Source of the DNA: Mycolicibacterium rhodesiae
GTDB taxonomy: Bacteria > Actinomycetota > Actinomycetes > Mycobacteriales > Mycobacteriaceae
Reading direction: 5' to 3'
Length of the DNA stretch: 64,000 bases
Assembly (NCBI RefSeq): GCF_002086695.1
Contig: NZ_MVIH01000004.1
Span: forward strand, 1-64,000
A program made the translations under genes and the position numbers. Below, piece after piece: positions 60,083-64,000 of the stretch (its first letter is position 1; each line of letters starts with the position of its first letter). The notes below the pieces were generated by a model. It had not been told where the DNA came from. It ran no database searches and saw only the letters and a program-made list of their open reading frames with translations.

Positions 60083-61909
60083 TCACCTGACCACAGCGAT
60101 TTTGAACACCGCGCGAGTGATCGTTCCGAAGGCGTTGCGGCCGCCGATGAACAGCCGCTTGGTGTCGTAGCCGGCAACGTCTTTCATGTTCTGGCCGCCG
60201 AAGCTGGCCGCGGCGCCGTCGGGGAGGACGACGTCGACGCCGAGCAGAGCGTGGCGTACGGCGAGGCGTTCTGCGCCGCCGGCGTTGGCGATCAGTTCGC
60301 CGACCGTGCGCTCGGCGCCGGCCGCCGGGATCGCCGGGCATGTAACGCCGTATTGGTCAAGCTGTTTCACCAGATCGCCGAGGGTGACTGCGCCACCGAC
60401 TACCAGATTCAGGTTGCCGGTGTTGACCTCGACCGAGGTGTCGTTACCGTCGCTTTGCCCAGCCGACAATGGTGTGCGTTCCAGCGCTGCGCGCACGGCG
60501 GCTTCGAACGCCGGAAGTGCGGGTTCTTGCGGCGACACGTCCGGGAGCATGATGCCGGGGTTGAAGCGGTGTGCGGGATCGAAGTGCTGCTTGAGGATGC
60601 GCTGGGCGGCGATTTCGACCGGCGTGAAGCGTTTGGTCATGAACTGGATCTTCTCGGTGCCGACCCCGTGCTCACCGGTGATGGTGCCGCCGAGTTGTAG
60701 TGCTGCATCGATGATTTCGTTATTGGCGGCTTGCAGAGCCACGGCGGCGGCGGGGTTGTCCTTGTCGTAGAACGTGGTCGGATGCAGGTCACCGTCGCCG
60801 GCATGTCCGGTGACGGCGATGAACAGCAGTGCGTCGGAGTGTCGTGCGGCGGCGTCCTGGATGGCCTGCTGCATCTCCGGGATGTGCTGGCGGGGAACGG
60901 TGACGTCGCCGATGAAGAAGCCTTTGCCGCTGCTCACCACGGCATCCGGGGCGTGCAGGCGTCCGTACCACAGCTTGGCACGGGCGTCGTCGTCATCGGC
61001 GCGGCGCACCTCGACAGCGCGTTGCCGCAGTACCCCTTCCACGACGCGGGTGTCCCGGTCGACCTCGTCGGCGGTGCCGTCGACGTCGATCAGCACGATG
61101 GCGTCAACGTCGGTGGGATAGCCGGTGTCGGTGTACTGCTGCAGCCCGTTGATACCGGCGCGGTCGAGCCATTCGACCGCGGCGGGGACGGTGCCGGTCT
61201 GAATGATCGCGGCGATGGTTTCGGCCCCGTCCTGGGCGGTGGCGAAGCTGCCCATCAGGCTGTGGGTGACCGGCGGGATCGGCCGCAGCGCGACCGTGGC
61301 CTCGGTCAAGATCGCGAGTGTCCCTTCGGAGCCGATGAGAATGCCCAGCAGATCGGGGCCGTCGTCGTCGGCGCTGAAGCGGACGACTGAACCGTCGGCG
61401 AGCACCGCCTCGACGGACAGTACGTGGTTGTACGTGACGCCGTATTTGAGAGCGTGTGGGCCGCCGGCATTTTCGATGATGTTGCCCCCGATGGTGGCCA
61501 GATGTGCCGATACCGGGTCGGGTGAGAACACCAATCCGTGGGGAGCCAACTGCTCTTGCAGGTCGGAGTTGATGACGCCGGGCTGGACCCGAGCGGTGCG
61601 GGCGGCCGGATCGATGTTCAGGATCTGGTTCATCCCGGTCAGATCGAGCACTGCCCGGTCCGGGCCCGCCATGACTCCGGCGCTGCAGTTCGATGCGCCA
61701 CCGCGGATGACCAGCGAGACATTGTGTTCGGCTGCGACTTTGACGATTTCGATGACTTCGTCGCGGCTGCGCGGATGCAACACCAGGCCGGGCCGCTGGC
61801 CGAAACCCCAGTAGTCGAAGGTGTTTGCGGCCAGGGTGGTGGCATCCGCGGCCACCGCCTGGCGTCTGTCGAGTACATCGGTGAAGGCCGAGACGACGGT
61901 GCTATCCAT
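60083..61909 (-). CDS. FAD-linked 2-hydroxyacid oxidase, GlcD-GlcE fusion
   Basis: A 608-aa protein. Residues 1-470 are a complete GlcD-like flavoprotein: the FAD-binding region VIRGGASNCSAG, NIIENAGGPHALKYG, then VTGHAGDGDLHPT and GEHGVGTEK, closing with FDPAHRFNPGIMLPD. After a short linker, residues ~490-608 reproduce the GlcE N-terminal FAD-type fold, including FGGQNMKDVAGYDTKRLFIGG (in part). In E. coli these are separate subunits of glycolate oxidase together with the Fe-S subunit GlcF, which is not present here. AGGAGC precedes the ATG. It is the first gene of the operon. Confidence 0.9.
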   Translation of the reverse strand: MDSTVVSAFTDVLDRRQAVAADATTLAANTFDYWGFGQRPGLVLHPRSRDEVIEIVKVAAEHNVSLVIRGGASNCSAGVMAGPDRAVLDLTGMNQILNIDPAARTARVQPGVINSDLQEQLAPHGLVFSPDPVSAHLATIGGNIIENAGGPHALKYGVTYNHVLSVEAVLADGSVVRFSADDDGPDLLGILIGSEGTLAILTEATVALRPIPPVTHSLMGSFATAQDGAETIAAIIQTGTVPAAVEWLDRAGINGLQQYTDTGYPTDVDAIVLIDVDGTADEVDRDTRVVEGVLRQRAVEVRRADDDDARAKLWYGRLHAPDAVVSSGKGFFIGDVTVPRQHIPEMQQAIQDAAARHSDALLFIAVTGHAGDGDLHPTTFYDKDNPAAAVALQAANNEIIDAALQLGGTITGEHGVGTEKIQFMTKRFTPVEIAAQRILKQHFDPAHRFNPGIMLPDVSPQEPALPAFEAAVRAALERTPLSAGQSDGNDTSVEVNTGNLNLVVGGAVTLGDLVKQLDQYGVTCPAIPAAGAERTVGELIANAGGAERLAVRHALLGVDVVLPDGAAASFGGQNMKDVAGYDTKRLFIGGRNAFGTITRAVFKIAVVR

Positions 61910-62160
61910 GGTGGGTGCTCCTAGTTTTCGAATCCGGTGGGGACAGGGATGGTGTATCGGGCTGCGCAGCGGTGAATACCGGCGATCGGGCGCGGTCGGC
62001 GGGTTCGATCACCGCACGGTTCGCGGCCCCAGACGATGGTGAGATCAGCCAAAGACGTCATGACACGAATGGTCATCAACCGGCGCGCACTTCACCACGA
62101 ACTGCAGCCCAGACTTCGCACCGCGAAATCTGTGCCCGCGCACAACGGCGCGCAACGCTC

Positions 62161-62166
62161 TACGAT
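62161..62166 (+). promoter_or_regulatory. -10 box of the PucR-type regulator
   Basis: TACGAT ends six bases before the ATG at 62173, with no ribosome binding site; a leaderless start is likely. The rest of the 263-bp divergent region (61910-62172) has no gene and should hold the operon promoter and operators, which I could not define. Confidence 0.55.
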
Positions 62167-62172
62167 CCGTTC

Positions 62173-63360
62173 ATGGTGGAGCAGCGACCACTGACAGTTT
62201 TGGTCAATCGGGTCCGCCAACAGTCTGATGCGATTGTCACCAGGACCCTCGCCAGGCTTCGCAGCGAGGTTCCCGACTATCTGCACAGCAGCGGTGATGA
62301 CGACGACACCGTCCGCGTCAACACCGTCAACTATCTCGATGAGATGCTCGAGTGGATTGACCGCGGCGTTGAACCGGTCGACATCAATTTCGACTCGGCC
62401 ATCCGTCGGCGAGCAGGCAGGGGGCTGACCCTATCTAGTTTGCTGCATGCCTATCGGCTGGGGGCGGCGACCATCTGGGACGAGCTCGCGGATCTGGCTG
62501 CCGCGGGTGAAATCGACAAGGCGGCATTGATCAAGGCGACACCGACGATCTTCGCCTGGATGAACGTCAATTCGCTTCGCGCACAAGCAGTTTTCCATGA
62601 ACTTGAGATCCGCGACGCACGGCGCAACGAGCAGGTGCGGGCCGCCCTGCTGGACACCGTGCTCTTCAACGAATCGAGCACCGGAGCGCCCTTCTGGGAC
62701 GCCGTCGCCACCCTGGGCCTGCCCCGCTCGGGTGAGCTGACCGTGATCGCAGCCGCGCCCACCGCGCCCGTCATCGAGCAATCGCCACACGACATCGAGG
62801 CATTGATCTCGGCGCATCCCGCGGTCCAAGGTTCGTGGTTTCGTCTCGCCTCCCACTCGCAACTGGGAATCGTCGCGCTACGCCCGAACCGCACCGAGGT
62901 GCTGGACGGCGTCGCCGAGAACATCTGCGCCGACGTGCCGATCCTTATCGGCCTCAGCGGACCTTTCACCACGATCGCGGACTGCTCCAAAGCCCGCGCT
63001 CAGGCACAGGTCGCCATGTCAGCCTGCGGCGACGCACGACCAACTGCTCGCTACAACCGCGACGTACTGCCCGTCTTGCTCGCCAGCTCACCCGACGCCG
63101 CGGAGGCGGTCGTGACTGCGACCCTGGGACCGATACTCCAGCTACCATCCGAACGAGCCCGGCCCCTGATCGAGACCGTCCATCGCTGGCTACGACTGGG
63201 CCAGTCGGTGTCAGCTACCGCAGAAGCCATGCATTGTCATCGCAACACCGTGAACTATCGGCTGCGCCGATTCGCCGAACTCACCGGACGACCTTTGACC
63301 GACACCATCTGGTTGGCCCAAGTCGCCCTGGCACTCGAGGCGTTGGGCGCGCGGTCCTGA
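62173..63360 (+). CDS. PucR/CdaR-family transcriptional regulator
   Basis: A 395-aa regulator. The N-terminal ~150 residues are helical (DEMLEWIDRGVEP; LSSLLHAYRLGAATIWDEL), a GGDEF-like middle domain follows, and the C-terminal PucR helix-turn-helix reads HRWLRLGQSVSATAEAMHCH with NTVNYRLRRFAELTG. Members respond to purines, sugar diacids or other catabolites and usually activate neighbouring genes. It is divergent from the GlcD-GlcE operon and is its likely activator. The ATG is fixed by the TACGAT -10. Confidence 0.88.
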   Translation: MVEQRPLTVLVNRVRQQSDAIVTRTLARLRSEVPDYLHSSGDDDDTVRVNTVNYLDEMLEWIDRGVEPVDINFDSAIRRRAGRGLTLSSLLHAYRLGAATIWDELADLAAAGEIDKAALIKATPTIFAWMNVNSLRAQAVFHELEIRDARRNEQVRAALLDTVLFNESSTGAPFWDAVATLGLPRSGELTVIAAAPTAPVIEQSPHDIEALISAHPAVQGSWFRLASHSQLGIVALRPNRTEVLDGVAENICADVPILIGLSGPFTTIADCSKARAQAQVAMSACGDARPTARYNRDVLPVLLASSPDAAEAVVTATLGPILQLPSERARPLIETVHRWLRLGQSVSATAEAMHCHRNTVNYRLRRFAELTGRPLTDTIWLAQVALALEALGARS

Positions 63361-63406
63361 GCTCGACGCGCAACTGAGCGGAGGCGCCAGGGAGCCAAAG
63401 GGCGGC

Positions 63407-64000
63407 TTAACTCGGCGACTCGAGCTCCACGTCGCCCGGCGCCTTGTCCGGACGCAGGCCACGCCAGCTCGGGTGCCGCAGTCGGCCGTCGGACGTCCAC
63501 TCACCGAAGCGCACCTCGCCGACCAGTTCGGGCCGCACATACGTCACGCCTTTGGCGTCCAATCTGGGAAGTGCTGTGGCGAAGGGTGATTCGTCGGTGT
63601 GCAGTGGAGCCAGGATCTTCTTGAGCCGGGTCAGCTCCTTGTCGGTGAACCCGGTGCCCACCCGGCCGATGAACCGCAATCCACCGTCGTCGGGGATGCC
63701 CAGCAGCAGCGCACCGATGCCGCTGGAGCGACCGCCGTTGCCCTCGCGCCACCCGCCGATCACGGCCTCCTGCGTGTTCCAGTTCTTGTCCTTGATCCAC
63801 GCCGCCGACCGGCGGCCCGGCTGATACGTCGAATCCCACTTCTTGGCGACAACACCCTCCCACTTTTTCTTGCGGGAGAACTCCAGCGCCTGCGGACCAT
63901 CCCCGTCGAGCAACGGGGGAACGATGAGATCGGTTCCCTCGGCGAAGGTTTCGAGTACCTTGCGGCGGTCGCGGTACTTGGCCTTCAGCAGTGAACGCCC
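63407..64000 (-). CDS. ligD: ATP-dependent DNA ligase LigD, C-terminal part
   Basis: The visible 197 residues run off the right edge. They are the end of the ATP-dependent ligase domain: WEGVVAKKWDSTYQPGRRS with the Lys of motif IV/V, WIKDKNWNTQEAVIGGW and the OB-fold segment RFIGRVGTGFTDKEL. LigD seals double-strand breaks in Ku-dependent end joining. In M. tuberculosis the ligase domain is C-terminal after polymerase and nuclease domains (Rv0938), and the synteny supports this. The other domains lie outside the window. Confidence 0.9.
   Translation of the reverse strand, partial: GRSLLKAKYRDRRKVLETFAEGTDLIVPPLLDGDGPQALEFSRKKKWEGVVAKKWDSTYQPGRRSAAWIKDKNWNTQEAVIGGWREGNGGRSSGIGALLLGIPDDGGLRFIGRVGTGFTDKELTRLKKILAPLHTDESPFATALPRLDAKGVTYVRPELVGEVRFGEWTSDGRLRHPSWRGLRPDKAPGDVELESPS

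Overview
The window is high-GC actinobacterial DNA from a mycobacterium, most likely a rapid grower (Mycolicibacterium type). It carries an MspA-family outer-membrane porin, a mycobacterial signature, and its backbone follows the gene order of M. tuberculosis Rv0985c to Rv0938, read in the opposite direction. Start codons, ATGA/GTGA overlaps and many leaderless starts with a TAnnnT -10 box also fit. I cannot name the species from sequence alone.

Layout. 1-6.7 kb: a secreted-protein fragment, mscL, an mspC-like porin, a new 52-aa ORF next to a CRP-type palindrome, then the envelope-stress operon mprA-mprB-pepD-moaB2 and rpmF. 6.9-15.3 kb: a tightly coupled catabolic operon (AtuA family, fadE13, accD2, accA2, fadE12, echA7) whose content resembles the acyclic-terpene (atu) pathway. 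15.4-25.9 kb: DUF1707 protein, a secreted Ser/Thr-tailed protein, a VWA/MoxR pair, purN-purH, a Cys-rich mini-protein, perM and the Rv0954 homologue. 26-29.7 kb: an SfnG-like dimethylsulfone monooxygenase, an F420-type LLM oxidoreductase and a thiolase-like protein, the last with a KstR-type operator. 29.8-37.5 kb: sucCD, an M23 peptidase, membrane proteins, uvrD1 and the secreted-pathway chorismate mutase homologue (Rv0948c), which is preceded by what looks like an aromatic-amino-acid attenuator.

37.5-46.3 kb: an acyltransferase/SGNH protein, an acyl-CoA ligase, a 54-aa ORF beside a 22-bp palindrome, a succinate-semialdehyde-type dehydrogenase, pgi, an SDR and a full-length Fpg/Nei glycosylase. 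46.3-55.5 kb: cobF, an MFS transporter, a frameshifted AraC regulator, a KstR-box LLM gene, enoyl-CoA hydratase, short-chain acyl-CoA synthetase, VOC protein and RNase HI. 55.6-57 kb: a 13E12-repeat family HNH protein. 57-63.4 kb: an accessory operon (fused GlcD-GlcE oxidase, alpha/beta hydrolase, benzoylformate-decarboxylase-like enzyme, tautomerase) divergent from a PucR/CdaR regulator. The right edge holds the ligase end of ligD.

Most notable for follow-up: the four-segment attenuator with a Phe-Phe-Tyr-Gly-Tyr leader peptide before the chorismate mutase; three consecutive genes whose putative leaderless -10 box begins with the stop codon of the preceding gene, each with a 9-nt gap; KstR-type boxes at two unlinked promoters; the CRP-type palindrome and small ORF upstream of the porin; and the 2-hydroxyacid operon with a substituted catalytic histidine. 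I saw no rRNA, tRNA, CRISPR array or insertion sequence. All functional calls are from reading the sequence; nothing was searched.
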